This document shows positions 37,856-52,859 of a DNA stretch of 64,000 nt, piece by piece. This DNA is from Hydractinia symbiolongicarpus. Lineage: Eukaryota > Cnidaria > Hydrozoa > Anthoathecata > Hydractiniidae. The notes beneath the pieces are model-generated. The model was given only the letters and a program-made list of their open reading frames with translations. It was not told the origin of the DNA and searched no databases. A program made the translations under genes and the position numbers. The DNA lies in NCBI RefSeq assembly GCF_029227915.1, contig NC_079881.1, forward strand, positions 23,785,501-23,849,500, given 5' to 3'. How positions within the stretch are numbered: position 1 is the first letter of the stretch; each line of letters starts with the position of its first letter.

Positions 37856-38167
37856 CCTTATAAATGTGAAAGTGAGACAATTGGACTTCATGAAATAACA
37901 TTCTTCTTAATTTGACATGATTGCCGAAACTCAGCGATTACACTGGGCGCTGTGGTAGCGATTCATTTAAAAATTAAGATAAAAAATTCAGTTTTTACTG
38001 TGGGAGCAATCCCAGCCGTTAGCGCGCGCTGAAGAAATAGAGACAGTTTCAAATACTACATTTCACTGACTTTCTAACGGTGTCAGTCCGTTTAAGTTAC
38101 AACAGTTGGGTCACATATTCGTACCAACATGTATTTAGCGATAGTATTCGGATATTACTGGGTTGCA

Positions 38168-41100
38168 TCGCTTTTAACAGTGAAACGATTGACTGTGGGA
38201 ATTAATGGAACTGATTTTGGACTTTGACCTTATAAATGTGATAAATGAGCCAGTTTGACTACAAAAAATAACATTCTTCTTAATTTGACATGATTGCCGA
38301 AACTCAGCGATTACACTGGGCGCTGTGGTAGCGCTTCATTTAAAAGTTAAGAAAAGAAAGTCATTTTTTACTGTGGGATCAATCCTAGGCTTTAGCGCGC
38401 GCTGAAGAAATAGCGACAGGTTCAAAAACTACAATTCATTGACTTTCTAACGGTGTCAATCCGTTTGAGTTACAACGGTTGCGTGATATATTCGTTCCAA
38501 CATGTATTTATTGATTTTTTCCAATATTACTAAGTTGTATTGCTTTTAACAGTGAAACGATTGACTGTGGGAATTAATTGAACTGATTTTGGACTTTGAC
38601 CTTATAAATGTGATAAATGAGCCAATTGGTCTCCAAGGAATAACATTCCTCTTAATTTTGACATGATTGATGGAATTCCACGATTACAATGCCGCTGTAG
38701 TAACGCTTCATTTAAAAACTTAGATAAATAAGTCATAATTACTGTGGGACCAATCCTGGCCGTTAGCACGCGCTGAATAAATAGGAACAGTTTTAAAAAC
38801 CACATTTCATTGACTTTCTAGCGGTATCAATCCGTTTGAGTTACAACGGTTGCGTCACATATTCGTACCAACATGTATTTAGCGATATTTTTTCGCTATT
38901 ACTAGGTTACATCGCTCTTAAGAGTGAAACGACTGACTGTGGGACTTAATTGAACCGAATTTGGACTGTGACCTTATAAGTGTGATAAGTGAGACAATTG
39001 GACTCCAAGAAGTAACATTCTTCTTAATTTGACATGATTGCCGAAACTCAGCGATTACACTGGGGGCTGTGGTAGCGCTTCATTTAAAAGTTAAGAAAAG
39101 AAAGTCATTTTTTACTGTGGGACCAATCCTAGCCGTTAGCGCGCGCTGAAGAAATAGCGACAGGTTCAAAAACTACAATTCATTGACTTTCTATCGGTGT
39201 CAATCCGTTTGAGTTACAACGGTTGTGTGATATATTCGTTCCAACATGTATTTAGTGATTTTCTTCTGAAATTACTAAGTTGTATTGCTTTTAACAGTGA
39301 AACGATTGACTGTGGGGATTATTTGAACTGATTTTGGACTGTGACCTTATAAATGTGATAAATGAGCCAATTGGTCTCCAAGGAATAACATTCTTTTTAA
39401 TTTGACATGATTGCTGGAATTCAGCGATTACATTAGGCTCTGTCGTAGCGCTTTATTTAAAAACTTAGATAAATAAGTCGCGCAGAATAAATAGGAACAA
39501 ATTCAAAGACTACATTTCATTGACTTTTTAGCGTTATAAATCCGTTTGAGTTACAACGGTATCGTCACATATTCGTACCAACATGTATTTAGCGATAGTA
39601 TTCAGATATTACTAGGTTGCATCGCTTTTAACAGTGAAACGTTTGACTGGGGGATTTAATTGAACTGCTCTTGGACTTTGACCTTATAAAGGTGATAAAT
39701 GAGCCAGTTTGACTACAAGAAAACACAATCTTCTTAATTTGACATGATTGCTGGAACTCAGCGATTACACTGGGCGCTGTGGTAGCGCTTTGTTAAAAAA
39801 AATAAGATAAATAAGTCATTCTATACTGTGGGACCAATCCTAGCCGTTAGTTCGCGCTAAAGAAATAGAGACAGTTTCAAAAACTACATTTTATTGACAT
39901 TCTAAGGGTGTCAATCCGTTTGAGTTACAATGGTTGCGTCACATATTCGTACCAACATGTATTTAATGATTTTTTTCAATATTACTAAGTTGTATTGCTT
40001 TTAACAGTGAAACGATTGACTGTGGGAATTAATTGAACTGATTTTGGACTTTGACCTTATAAATGTGATAAATGAGCCAATTGGTCTCCAAGGAATAACA
40101 TTCCTCTTAATTTTGACATGATTGATGGAATTCCACGATTACAATGCCGCTGTAGTAACGCTTCATTTAAAAACTTAGATAAATAAGTCATAATTACTGT
40201 GGGACCAATCCTGGCCGTTACCACGCGCTGAATAAATAGGAACAGTTTCAAAAACCACATTTCATTGACTTTCTAGCGGTATCAATCCGTTTGAGTTACA
40301 ACAGTTGCGTCACATATTCGTATCAACATGTATTTAGCGATATTTTTTCGCTATTACTAGGTTACATCGCTCTTAAGTGTGAAACGACTGACTGTGGGAC
40401 TTAATTGAACCGAATTTGGACTGTGACCTTATAAGTGTGATAAGTGAGAGAATTGGACTCCAAGAAGTAACATTCTTCTTAATTTGACATGATTGCCGAA
40501 ACTCAGCGAATACACTGGGCGCTGTGGTAGCGCTTTATTTAAAAGTTAAGAAAAGAAAGTCATTTTTTACTGTGGGACCAATCCTAGGCTTTAGCGCGCG
40601 CTAAAGAAATAGCGACAGGTTCAAAAACTACAATTCATTGACTTTCTAACGGTGTCAATCCGTTTGAGTTACAACGGTTGCGTGATATATTCGTTCCAAC
40701 ATGTATTTATTGATTTTTTCCAATATTACTAAGTTGTATTGCTTTTAACAGTGAAACGATTGACTGTGGGAATTAATTGAACTGATTTTGGACTTTGACC
40801 TTATAAATGTGATAAATGAGCCAATTGGTCTCCAAGGAATAACATTCCTCTTAATTTTGACATGATTGATGGAATTCCACGATTACAATGCCGCTGTAGT
40901 AACGCTTCATTTAAAAACTTAGATAAATAAGTCATAATTACTGTGGGACCAATCCTGGCCGTTAGCACGCGCTGAATAAATAGGAACAGTTTTAAAAACC
41001 ACATTTCATTGACTTTCTAGCGGTATCAATCCGTTTGGGTTACAACGGTTGCGTCACATATTCGTACCAACATGTATTTAGCGATATTTTTTCGCTATTA

Positions 41101-41543
41101 CTAGGTTATATCGCTCTTAAGAGTGAAACAACTGACTGTGGGACTTAATTGAACCGAATTTGGACTGTGACCTTATAAGTGTGATAAGTGAGACAATTGG
41201 ACTCCAAGAAGTAACATTCTTCTTAATTTGACATGATTGCCGAAACTCAGCGATTACACTGGGTGCTGTGGTAGCGCTTCATTTAAAAGTTAAGAAAAGA
41301 AAGTCATTTTTTACTGTGGGACCAATCCTAGCCGTTAGCGCGCGCTGAAGAAATAGCGACAGGTTCAAAAACTACAATTCATTGACTTTCTATCGGTGTC
41401 AATCCGTTTGAGTTACAACGGTTGCGTGATATATTCGTTCCAACATGTATTTAGTGATTTTCTTCTGAAATTACTAAGTTGTATTGCTTTTAACAGTGAA
41501 ACAATTGACTGTGGGAATTAATTGAACTGATTTTGGACTTTGA
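38168..41543. repeat. Higher-order repeat D, copy 2
   Basis: This is the second copy of the 3,688-bp repeat. At its right end there is one extra full monomer compared with copy 1. The marker ATGTGAAAGTGAGACAATTG then recurs at an offset of 4,060 bp (37861 to 41921), which equals 3,688 plus one monomer. Confidence 0.8.
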
Positions 41544-44500
41544 CCTTATAAATGTGATAAATGAGCCAATTGGTCTCCAAGGAATAACATTCCTCTTAAT
41601 TTTGACATGATTGATGGAATTCCACGATTACAATGCCGCTGTAGTAACGCTTCATTTAAAAACTTAGATAAATAAGTCATAATTACTGTGGGACCAATCC
41701 TGGCCGTTAGCACGCGCTGAATAAATAGGAACAGTTTCAAAAACCACATTTCATTGACTTTCTAGCGGTATCAATCCGTTTGAGTAACAACGGTTGCGTC
41801 ACATATTCGTTCCAACATGTATTTAGTGATTTTCTTCTGAAATTACTAAGTTGTATTGCTTTTAACAGTGAAACGATTGACTGTGGGGATTATTTGAACT
41901 GATTTTGGACTGTGACCTTATAAATGTGAAAGTGAGACAATTGGACTTCATGAAATAACATTCTTCTTAATTTGACATGATTGCCGAAACTCAGCGATTA
42001 CACTGGGCGCTGTGGTAGCGATTCATTTAAAAATTAAGATAAAAAATTCAGTTTTTACTGTGGGAGCAATCCCAGCCGTTAGTGCGCGCTGAAGAAATAG
42101 AGACAGTTTCAAACACTACATTTCACTGACTTTCTAACGGTGTCAGTCCGTTTAAGTTACAACAGTTGGGTCACATAATCGTACCAACATGTATTTAGCG
42201 ATAGTATTCGGATATTACTGGGTTGCATCGCTTTTAACAGTGAAACGTTTGACTGGGGGATTTAATTGAACTGCTCTTGGACTTTGACCTTATAAAGGTG
42301 ACAAAATGAACCAGTTTGACTACAAGAAAAAACAATCTTCTTAATTTGACATGATTGCTGGAACTCAGCGATTACACTGGGCGCTGTGGTAGCAGTTTGT
42401 TAAAAAAATTAAGATAAATAAGTCATTCTATACTGTGGGACCAATCCTAGCCGTTAGTTCGCGCTAAAGAAATAGAGACAGTTTCAAAAACTACATTTTA
42501 TTGACATTCTAAGGGTGTCAATCCGTTTGAGTTACAACGGTTGCGTCACATATTCGTATCAACATGTATTTAGCGATATTTTTTCGCTATTACTAGGTTA
42601 CATCGCTCTTAAGTGTGAAACGACTGACTGTGGGACTTAATTGAACCGAATTTGGACTGTGACCTTATAAGTGTGATAAGTGAGAGAATTGGACTCCAAG
42701 AAGTAACATTCTTCTTAATTTGACATGATTGCCGAAACTCAGCGAATACACTGGGCGCTGTGGTAGCGCTTTATTTAAAAGTTAAGTAAAGAAAGTCATT
42801 TTTTACTGTGGGACCAAACCTAGGCTTTAGCGCGCGCTGAAGAAATAGCAACAGGTTCAAAAACTACAATTCATTGACTTTCTAACGGTGTCAATCCGTT
42901 TGAGTTACAACGGTTGCGTGATATATTCGTTCCAACATGTATTTATTGATTTTTTCCAATATTACTAAGTTGTATTGCTTTTAACAGTGAAACGATTGAC
43001 TGTGGGAATTAATTGAACTGATTTTGGACTTTGACCTTATAAATGTGATAAATGAGCCAATTGGTCTCCAAGGAATAACATTCCTCTTAATTTTGACATG
43101 ATTGATGGAATTCCACGATTACAATGCCGCTGTAGTAACGCTTCATTTAAAAACTTAGATAAATAAGTCATAATTACTGTGGGACCAATCCTGGCCGTTA
43201 GCACGCGCTGAATAAATGGAAACAGTTTCAGAAACCACATTTCATTGACTTTCTAGCGGTATCAATCCGTTTGAGTTACAACGGTTGCGTCACATATTCG
43301 TACCAACATGTATTTAGCGATATTTTTTCGCTATTACTAGGTTACATCGCTCTTAAGAGTGAAACGACTGACTGTGGGACTTAATTGAACCGATTTTGGA
43401 CTGTGACCTTATAAGTGTGATAAGTGAGACAATTGGGCTCCAAGAAGTAACATTCTTCTTAATTTGACATGATTGCTGGAATTCAGCGATTACATTAGGC
43501 TCTGTCGTAGCGCTTTATTTAAAAACATAGATAAATAAGTCGCGCAGAATAAATAGGAACAAATTCAAAGACTACATTTCATTGACTTTTTAGCGTTATA
43601 AATCCGTTTGAGTTACAACGGTTTCGTCACATATTCGTACCAACAGGTATTTAGCGATATTTTTCTGATATTACTAGAATGCATCGCTTTTAACAGCGAA
43701 ACGATTGACTGTGGGAATTAATTAAACTGCTCTTGGACTTTGACCTTATAAAGGTGATAAATGAGCCAGTTTGACTACAAGAAAAAACAATCTTCTTAAT
43801 TTGACATGATTGCTGGAACTCAGAGATTACACTGGGCGCTGTGGTAGCGCTTCATTTAAAAGTTAAGAAAAGAAAGTCATTTTTTACTGTGGGACCAATC
43901 CTAGCCGTTAGCGCGCTGAAGAAATAGCGACAGGTTTAAAAACTACAATTCATTGACTTTCTAAGGGTGTCAATCTGTTTGAGTTACAACGGTTGCGTCA
44001 CATATTCGTACCAACATGTATTTAGTGATTTTTTCCAATATTACTAAGTTGTATTGCTTTTAACAGTGAAACGATTGACTGTGTGGATTATTTGAACTGA
44101 TTTTGGAATGTGACCTTATAAATGTGATAAATGAGCCAATTGGTCTCCAAGGAATAACATTCCTCTTAATTTTGACATGATTGATGGAATTCCACGATTA
44201 CAATGCCGCTGTAGTAACGCTTCATTTAAAAACTTAGATAAATAAGTCATAATTACTGTGAGACCAATCCTGGCCGTTAGCACGCGCTGAATAAATAGGA
44301 ACAGTTTCAAAAACCACATTTCATTGACTTTCTAGCGGTATCAATCCGTTTGAGTTACAACGGTTGCGTGATATATTCGTTCCATCATGTATTTAGTGAT
44401 TTTCTTCTGAAATTACTAAGTTGTATTGCTTTTAACAGAGAAACGATTGACTGTGGGTATTATGTGAACTGATTGTGGACTGTGACCCTATAAATGTGAT

Positions 44501-44970
44501 AAATGAGCCAATTGGTCTCCAAGGAATAACATTCTTCTTAATTTGACATGATTGCTGGAATTCAGCGATTACATTAGGCTCTGTCGTAGCGCTTTATTTA
44601 AAAACTTAGATAAATAAGTCGCGCAGAATAAATAGGAACAGTTTCAAAGACTATATTTCATTGACTCTTTAGCGTTATAAATCAGTTTGAGTTACAACGG
44701 TTTCGTCACATATTCGTACCAACATGTATTTAGCGATAGTATTCGGATATTACTAGGTTGCATCGCTTTTAACAGTGAAACGTTTGACTGGGGGATTTAA
44801 TTGAACTGCTCTTGGACTTTGACCTTATAAAGGTGATAAATGAGCCAGTTTGTCTACAAGAAAAAACAATCTTCTTAATTTGACATGATTGCTGGAACTC
44901 AGCGATTACACTGGGCGCTGTGGTAGCGCTTTGTTAAAAAAATTAAGATAAATAAGTCATTATATACTGT
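41544..44970. repeat. Mosaic satellite after repeat D
   Basis: Monomers of the classes used in repeat D occur in a shuffled order. Two short monomers have deletion joins at 43540 and 44619. The TTGATGGAATTCCACG class occurs near 41600, 43100 and 44180. No gene. Confidence 0.7.
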
Positions 44971-47170
44971 GGGACCAATCAGAGACGTTAGTTCGCGCTG
45001 AAGAAATAGAGACAATTTCAAAAACTACATTTCATTGATTTTCTAACGGTGTGAATCCGTTGGAGTTACAACGGTTGCGTCACATATTCGTACCAACATG
45101 TATTTAGTGTTTTTTTTCCGATATTACTAAGTTGTATTGCTTTTAACAGTGAAACGATTGACTGTGGAAATTAACTGATCTGATTCTAGAATGTGACCTT
45201 ATAAATGTGATAAATGAGCCAACTGGTCTCCAAGGAATAACATTCTTCTTAATTTGACATGATTGCTGGAATTCAGCGATTACATTAGGCTTTGTGGTAG
45301 CGCTTTATTTGAAAATTTAGATAAATAAGACTTTTCTTACTGTGGGACCAATCCTGACCGTTAGCACGCGCTGAATAAATAGGATCAGTTCCAAAGACTA
45401 CATTACATTGACTTTCTACCGGCATAAATCCGGTTGAGTTACAACGGTTGCGTCACATATTCTTACAGACATGTATTTAGTGTTTTTTTCCGATATTACT
45501 AAGTTGTATTGCTTTTAACAGTGAACCGATTGACTGTGGGAATTAATTGATCTGATTCTAGAATGTGACCTTATAAATGTGATAAATGAGCCAATTGGTC
45601 TCCAAGGAATCACATTCTTCTTAATTTGACATGATTGCTGGAATTCAGCGATTACATAAGGCTCTGTGGTAGCGCTTTATTTAAAAAATTAGATAAATAA
45701 GACTTTTCTTACTGTGGGACCAATCCTGGCCGTTAGCACGCGCTGAAGAAATAGAGACAGTTTCAAAAACTACATTTTATTGACATTCTAAAGGTGTCAA
45801 TCCGTTTGAGTTACAACGGTTGCGTCACATATTCGTACCAACATGTATTTAGTGATTTTCTTCCGATATTACTAAGTTGTATTGCTTTTAACAGTGAAAC
45901 GATTGACCTTGGGAATTAATTGAACTGATTTTGGACTTTGACCTTATAAATGTGATAAATGAGCCAATTGGTCTCCAAGGAATAACATTCCTCTTAATTT
46001 TGACATGATTGATGGAATTCCAGGATTACAATGCCGCTGTAGTAACGCTTCATTTAAAAACTTAGATAAATAAGTCATAATTACTGTGGGACCAATCCTG
46101 TCCGTTATCACGCGCTGAGTAAATAGGAACAGTTTCAAAAACCAAATTTCATTGACTTTCTAGCGGTATCAATCCGCTTGAGTTACAACGGTTGCGTCAC
46201 ATATTCGTACCAACATGTATTTAGCGATAATTTTTCGCTATTACTAGGTTACATCGCTCTTAAGAGTGAAACGACTGACTGCGGGACTTAATTGAACCAA
46301 ATTTGGACTGTGACCTTATAAGTGTGATAAGTGAGACAATTGGACTCCAAGAAGTAACATTCTTCTTAATTTGACATGATTGCCGAAACTTAGCGATTAC
46401 ACTGGGCGCTGTGGTAGCGCTTCATTTAAAAGTTAAGAAAAGAAAGTCATTTTTTACTGTGGGACCAATCCTAGCCGTTAGCGCGCGCTGAAGAAATAGC
46501 GACAGGTTCAAAAACTACAATTCATTGACTTTCTAACGGTGTCAATCGGTTTAAGTTACAACGGTTGCGTGATATTATTCGTTCCAACATGTATTTAGTG
46601 ATTTTCTTCTGAAATTACTAAGTTGTATTGCTTTTAACAGTGAAACGATTGACTGTGGGGATTATTTGAACTGATTTTGGACTGTGACCTTATAAATGTG
46701 ATAAATGAGCCAATTTGTCTCCAAGGAATAACATTCTTCTTAATTTGACATGATTGCTGGAATTCAGCGATTACATTAGGCTCTGTCGTACGGCTTTATT
46801 TAAAAACTTAGATAAATAAGTCGCGCAGAATAAATACGAACAAATTCAAAGACTACATTTCATTGACTTTTTAGCGTTATAAATCAGTTTGAGTTACAAC
46901 GGTTTCGTCACATATTCGTACGAACATGTATTTAGCGATATTTTTCTGACATTACTAGGTTGCATCGCTTTTAACAGTGAAACGTTTGACTGGGGGATTT
47001 AATTGAACTGCTCTTGGACTTTGACCCTATAAATGTGATAAATGAGCCGGTTTGACTACAAGAACTAACATTCTTCTTAATTTGACATGGTTGCTGGAAC
47101 TCAGCGATTACACTGGGCGCTGTGGTAGCGCTTTATTAAAAATTAAGATAAATATGTGATTTTTTACTGT
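44971..47170. repeat. Higher-order repeat E, copy 1 (2,200 bp)
   Basis: The private variant GGGACCAATCAGAGACGTTA starts this copy and recurs at 47171. Six monomers follow, one of the short class. A matching landmark is the TTGATGGAATTCC monomer near 45944, found again near 48145 at +2,201. Confidence 0.8.
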
Positions 47171-48765
47171 GGGACCAATCAGAGACGTTAGTTCGCGCTG
47201 AAGAAATAGAGACAATTTTAAAAACTACATTTCATTGATTTTCTAACGGTGTGAATCCGTTGGAGTTACAACGGTTGCGTCACATATTCGTACCAACATG
47301 TATTTAGTGTTTTTTTTCCGATATTACTAAGTTGTATTGCTTTTAACAGTGAAACGATTGCCTGTGGGAATTAACTGATCTGATTCTAGAATGTGACCTT
47401 ATAAATGTGATAAAGGAGCCAACTGGTCTCCAAGGAATAACATTCTTCTTAATTTGACATGATTGCTGGAATTCAGCGATTACATTAGGCTTTGTGGTAG
47501 CGCTTTATTTGAAAATTTAGATAAATAAGACTTTTCTTACTGTGGGACCAATCCTGACCGTTAGCACGCGCTGAATAAATAGGATCAGTTCCAAAGACTA
47601 CATTATATTGACTTTCTACCGGCATAAATCCGGTTGAGTTAAAACGGTTGCGTCACATATTCTTACAGACATGTATTTAGTGTTTTTTTTCCGATATTAC
47701 TAAGTTGTATTGCTTTTAACAGTGAACCGATTGACTGTGGGAATTAATTGATCTGATTCTAGAATGTGACCTTATAAATGTGATAAATGAGCCAATTGGT
47801 CTCCAAGGAATCACATTCTTCTTAATTTGACATGATTGCTGGAATTCAGCGATTACATAAGGCTCTGTGGTAGCGCTTTATTTAAAAAATTAGATAAATA
47901 AGACTTTTCTTACTGTGGGACCAATCCTGGCCGTTAGCACGCGCTGAAGAAATAGAGACAGTTTCAAAAACTACATTTTATTGACATTCTAAAGGTGTCA
48001 ATCCGTTTGAGTTACAACGGTTGCGTCACATATTCGTACCAACATGTATTTAGTGATTTTCTTCCGATATTACTAAGTTGTATTGCTTTTACCAGTGAAA
48101 CGATTGACTGTGGGAATTAATTGAACTGATTTTGGTCTTTGACCTTATAAATGTGATAAATGAGCCAATTGGTCTCCAAGGAATAACATTCCTCTTAATT
48201 TTGACATGATTGATGGAATTCCACGATTACAATGCCGCTGTAGTAACGCTTCATTTAAAAACTTAGATAAATAAGTCATAATTACTGTGGGACCAATCCT
48301 GGCCGTTATCACGCGCTGAGTAAATAGGAACAGTTTCAAAAACCAAATTTCATTGACTTTCTAGCGGTATCAATCCGCTTGAGTTACAACGGTTGCGTCA
48401 CATATTCGTACCAACATGTATTTAGCGATATTTTTTCGCTATTACTAGGTTACATCGCTCTTAAGAGTGAAACGACTGACTGCGGGACTTAATTCAAACA
48501 AATTTGGACTGTGACCTTATAAGTGTGATAAGTGAGACAATTGGACTCCAAGAAGTAACATTCTTCTTAATTTGACATGATTGCCGAAACTTAGCGATTA
48601 CACTGGGCGCTGTGGTAGCGCTTCATTTAAAAGTTAAGAAAAGAAAGTCATTTTTTACTGTGGGACCAATCCTAGCCGTTAGTGCGCGCTGAAGAAATAG
48701 TGACAGGTTCAAAAACTACAATTCATTGACTTTCTAACGCTGTCAATCGGTTTAAGTTACAACGG
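47171..48765. repeat. Higher-order repeat E, copy 2 (partial)
   Basis: It follows copy 1 base for base with a few changes through GTCAATCGGTTTAAG (about 48743). It then departs, because the next monomer belongs to the TAGTGTTTCTTTCC class. Confidence 0.8.
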
Positions 48766-50105
48766 TTGCGTCACATATTCGTACCAACATGTATTTAGTG
48801 TTTCTTTCCCGATATTACTAAGTTGTATTGCTTTTAACAGTGAAACGATTGACTGTGGGAATTAATTGATCTGATTCTAGAATGTGACCTTATAAATGTG
48901 ATAAATGAGCCAATTGGTCTCCAAGGAATAACATTCTTTTTAATTTGACATGACTGCTGGAATTCAGCGATTACATTAGGCTTTGTGGTAGCGCTTTATT
49001 TGAAAATTTAGATAAATAAGACTTTTCTTACTGTGGGACCAACCCTGGCCGTTAGCACGCGCTGAATAAATAGGATCAGTTCCAAAGACTACATTACATT
49101 GACTTTCTACCGGCATAAATCCGTTTGAGTTACAACGGTTGCGTCACATATTCGTACCAACATGTACTTAGTGTTTTTTTTCCGATATTACTAAGTTGTA
49201 TTGCTTTTAACAGTGAACCGATTGACTGTGGGAATTAATTGATCTGATTCTAGAATGTGACCTTATAAATGTGATAAATGAGCCAATTGGTCTCCAAGGA
49301 ATAACCTTCTTCTTAATTCGACATGATTGCTGGAATTCAGCGAGTACACTAGGTCCTGCGTTAGCGTTATTTAAAAATATAGACAAATAAGTCATTTTTT
49401 ACTGTGGGACCAATCCTAGCCGTTATTTCGCGCTGAAGAAATAGAGACAGTTTCAAAAACTAAATTTCATTGATTCTCTAACTGTGTCAATCCGTTTGAG
49501 TTATAACGGTTGCGTCACATATTCGTACCAACATGTATTTAGTGATTTTTTTCCGATATTACTAAGTGGTATCGCTTTTAAGAGTGAAACGAAGGCCTGT
49601 GTGACTTAATTGAAATGATTCTGGACTGTGACGTTATAAATGTGATAAAAGAACAATTTGGACTCCGAGGAATAACATTCTTCCTAATTTGACATGATTG
49701 CTGGAATTCAGCGATTACATTAGTCTCTGTGGTAGCGTTATTTAAAAATATGGATAAATAAGTCACTTCTTACTGTGGGACCAATCCTAGCCGTTAGTTC
49801 GCGCTGAAGAAATAGAGACAGTTTCAAAAACTAAATTCCATTGATTTTCTAACTGTGTCAATCCGTTTAAGTTACAACGGTTGCGTCACATATTTGTACC
49901 AACATGTATTTAGGGATTTTTTTCCGATATTACTAAGTGGTATCGCTTTTAAGAGTGAAACGATGGCCTGTGTGACTTAATTGAAATGATTCTGGACTGT
50001 GACCTTATAAATGTGATAAAAGAGCAAATTGGACTCCAAGGAATAACATTCTTCTTAATCTGACATGATTGTTGGAATTCAGCGATTACATTAGTCTCTG
50101 TGGTA
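48766..50105. repeat. Mosaic satellite with two similar adjacent monomers
   Basis: Monomers beginning near 49517 and 49886 share GAGTGAAACGA(A/T)GGCCTGTGTGAC, a variant otherwise seen near 3795 and 12381. No gene. Confidence 0.7.
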
Positions 50106-50946
50106 GCGCTTTAGTTAAAAATTTAGATAAATAAGACTTTCCTTACTGCGGGACAAATCCTGGCCGTTAGCAAGCACTGAATAAATAGGATCAGTTCGAA
50201 AGACTACATTTCATTGACTTTCTAGCGGCATAAATCCGTTTGAGTTACAACGGTTGCGTCACATATTCGTACCAACATGTACTTAGCGATAGTATTCGGA
50301 CATTACTAGGTTGCATCGCTTTTAACAGTGAAACGATTGACTGTGGGACTTAATTGAACTGATTCTGGACTGTGACCTTATAAATGTGATAAGTGAGCCA
50401 ATTGGACTCCAAGGAATAACATTCTTCTTAATTCGACATGATTGTTGGAATTCAGCGAGTACACTATGCCCTGTGGTAGCGCTTTATTTAAAAATTTAGA
50501 TAAATAAATCATTTTTTACTGTGGGACCAATCCTAGCCGTTAGTTTGCGTTGAAGAAATACAGACAGTTTCAAAAACTACATTTCATTGAATTTCTAACG
50601 GGGTCAATCCGTTTGAGTTACAACGGTTGTGTTACATATTCGTATCAACATGTATTTAGTGATTTTCTTCCGATATTACTAAGTTGTATTGCTTTTAACA
50701 GTGAAACGATTGACTGTGGGAATTAATTGAATTGGAATTAATTTGAATTGGAATTAATTGAATTAATTAATTGAATTAATTGTTGGAATTCAGCGAGTAC
50801 ACTAGCCTCTGTGGTAGCGCTTTATTTAAAAATTTAGATAAATAAGTCTTTTTTGCTGTGGGACCAATCCTGGCCGTTAGCACGCGCTAAATAAATAGGA
50901 ACAGTTTCAAAGACTACATTTCATTGACTTTCTAGCGGTAGAAATC
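50106..50946. repeat. Duplicated segment F, copy 1 (offset 1,825 bp)
   Basis: GCGCTTTAGTTAAAAATTTA, GCAAGCACTGAATAAATAGG and an AT-rich expansion occur in the same order 1,825 bp later. The spacing equals four full monomers plus one shortened one. Confidence 0.85.
50721..50782. repeat. AT-rich simple-repeat expansion inside a monomer (copy 1)
   Basis: Imperfect repeats of GAATTAATT and AATTGGAATT cover 62 bp. They replace about 98 bp of normal monomer between TGGGAATTAATTGAA and TTGTTGGAATTCAGCG. The monomer (50631-50967) is therefore only 337 bp. Confidence 0.9.
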
Positions 50947-51930
50947 TGTTTGAGTTACAACTGTTGCGTCACATATTCATACCAACATGTATTTAGCGAT
51001 AGTATTCGGATATCTATAGGTTGCATCGCCTTTAACAGTGAAACGATTGACTGTAGGACTTAATTGAAATGATTTTGCCCTTTGACGTTATAAATGTGAT
51101 AAATGAGCCAGTATGACAAGAAATAACATTCTTCTTAATTTGACATGATTGCTGGAACTCAGCGATTACACTGGGCACTGTGGTTGCGCTTTATTAAAAC
51201 ATTAAGATAAACAAGTCATTTTTTACTGTGGGACCAATCCTAGCCGTTAGCTCGCGCTGAAGAAATAGAGACAGTTTCAAAAACTACATTTCATTTACTT
51301 TCAAACGGTGTCAATCCGTTTGAGTTACAACGGTTCCGTCACATATTCGTACCAACATGTATTTAGTGATTTTCTTCCGATATTACTAAGTTGTATTGCT
51401 TTTAACAGTGAAACGATTGACTGTGGGAATTACTTGAACTGATTCTGGACTGTGACCTTATAAATGTGATAAATGAGCCAATTGGACTCCAAAGAATAAC
51501 ATTCTTCTTATTTTGACATAATTGCCGGAATTCATCGATTACATTAGGCTCTGTGGAAGCGCTTTATTTAAAAATTTAGATAAATAAGTCTTTTCTTACT
51601 GTGGGACCAATCCTGGCCGTTAGCACGCGCTGAATAAATAGGAACAGTTCCAAAGACTACATTTCATTGACTTTCTAGATGTATAAATCCGTTTGAGTTA
51701 CAACGGTTGCGTGATATATTCGTTCCAACATGTATTTAGTGATTTTCTTCTGAAATTACTAAGTTGTATTGCTTTTAACAGTGAAACGATTGACTGTGGA
51801 AATTAACAGAACTGATTCTGGACTGCGACCTTACAAATGTGATAAATGAGCCAATTGGTCTCCTAGGATAACATTCTTCTTAAGTTGACATGATTGCTGG
51901 AATTCAGCGATTACATTAGGCTCTGTCGTA

Positions 51931-52771
51931 GCGCTTTAGTTAAAAATTTAGATAAATAAGACTTTCCTTACTGTGGGACAAATCCTGGCCGTTAGCAAGC
52001 ACTGAATAAATAGGATCAGTTCGAAAGACTACATTTCATTGACTTTCTAGCGGCATAAATCCGTTTGAGTTACAACGGTTGCGTCACATATTCGTACCAA
52101 CATGTACTTAGCGATAGTATTCGGACATTACTAGGTTGCATCGCTTTTAACAGTGAAACGATTGACTGTGGGACTTAATTGAACTGATTCTGGACTGTGA
52201 CCTTATAAATGTGATAAGTGAGCCAATTGGACTCCAAGGAATAACATTCTTCTTAATTCGACATGATTGTTGGAATTCAGCGAGTACACTATGCCCTGTG
52301 GTAGCGCTTTATTTAAAAATTTAGATAAATAAATCATTTTTTACTGTGGGACCAATCCTAGCCGTTAGTTTGCGTTGAAGAAATACAGACAGTTTCAAAA
52401 ACTACATTTCATTGAATTTCTAACGGGGTCAATCCGTTTGAGTTACAACGGTTGTGTTACATATTCGTACCAACATGTATTTAGTGATTTTCTTCCGATA
52501 TTACTAAGTTGTATTGCTTTTAACAGTGAAACGATTGACTGTGGGAATTAATTGAATTGGAATTAATTTGAATTGGAATTAATTGAATTAATTAATTGAA
52601 TTAATTGTTGGAATTCAGTGAGTACACTAGCCTCTGTGGTAGCGCTTTATTTAAAAATTTAGATAAATAAGTCTTTTTTGCTGTGGGACCAATCCTGGCC
52701 GTTAGCACGCGCTAAATAAATAGGAACAGTTTCAAAGACTACATTTCATTGACTTTCTAGCGGTAGAAATC
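51931..52771. repeat. Duplicated segment F, copy 2
   Basis: Second copy of 50106-50946. It diverges after GCGGTAGAAATCCG. Confidence 0.85.
52546..52607. repeat. AT-rich simple-repeat expansion inside a monomer (copy 2)
   Basis: Same 62-bp tract as at 50721, 1,825 bp later, as part of duplicated segment F. Confidence 0.9.
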
Positions 52772-52859
52772 CGTTTGAGTTACAACGGTTCCGTCACATA
52801 TTCGTACCAACATGTATTTAGTGATTTTTTCCAATATTACTAAGTTGTATTGCTTTTAA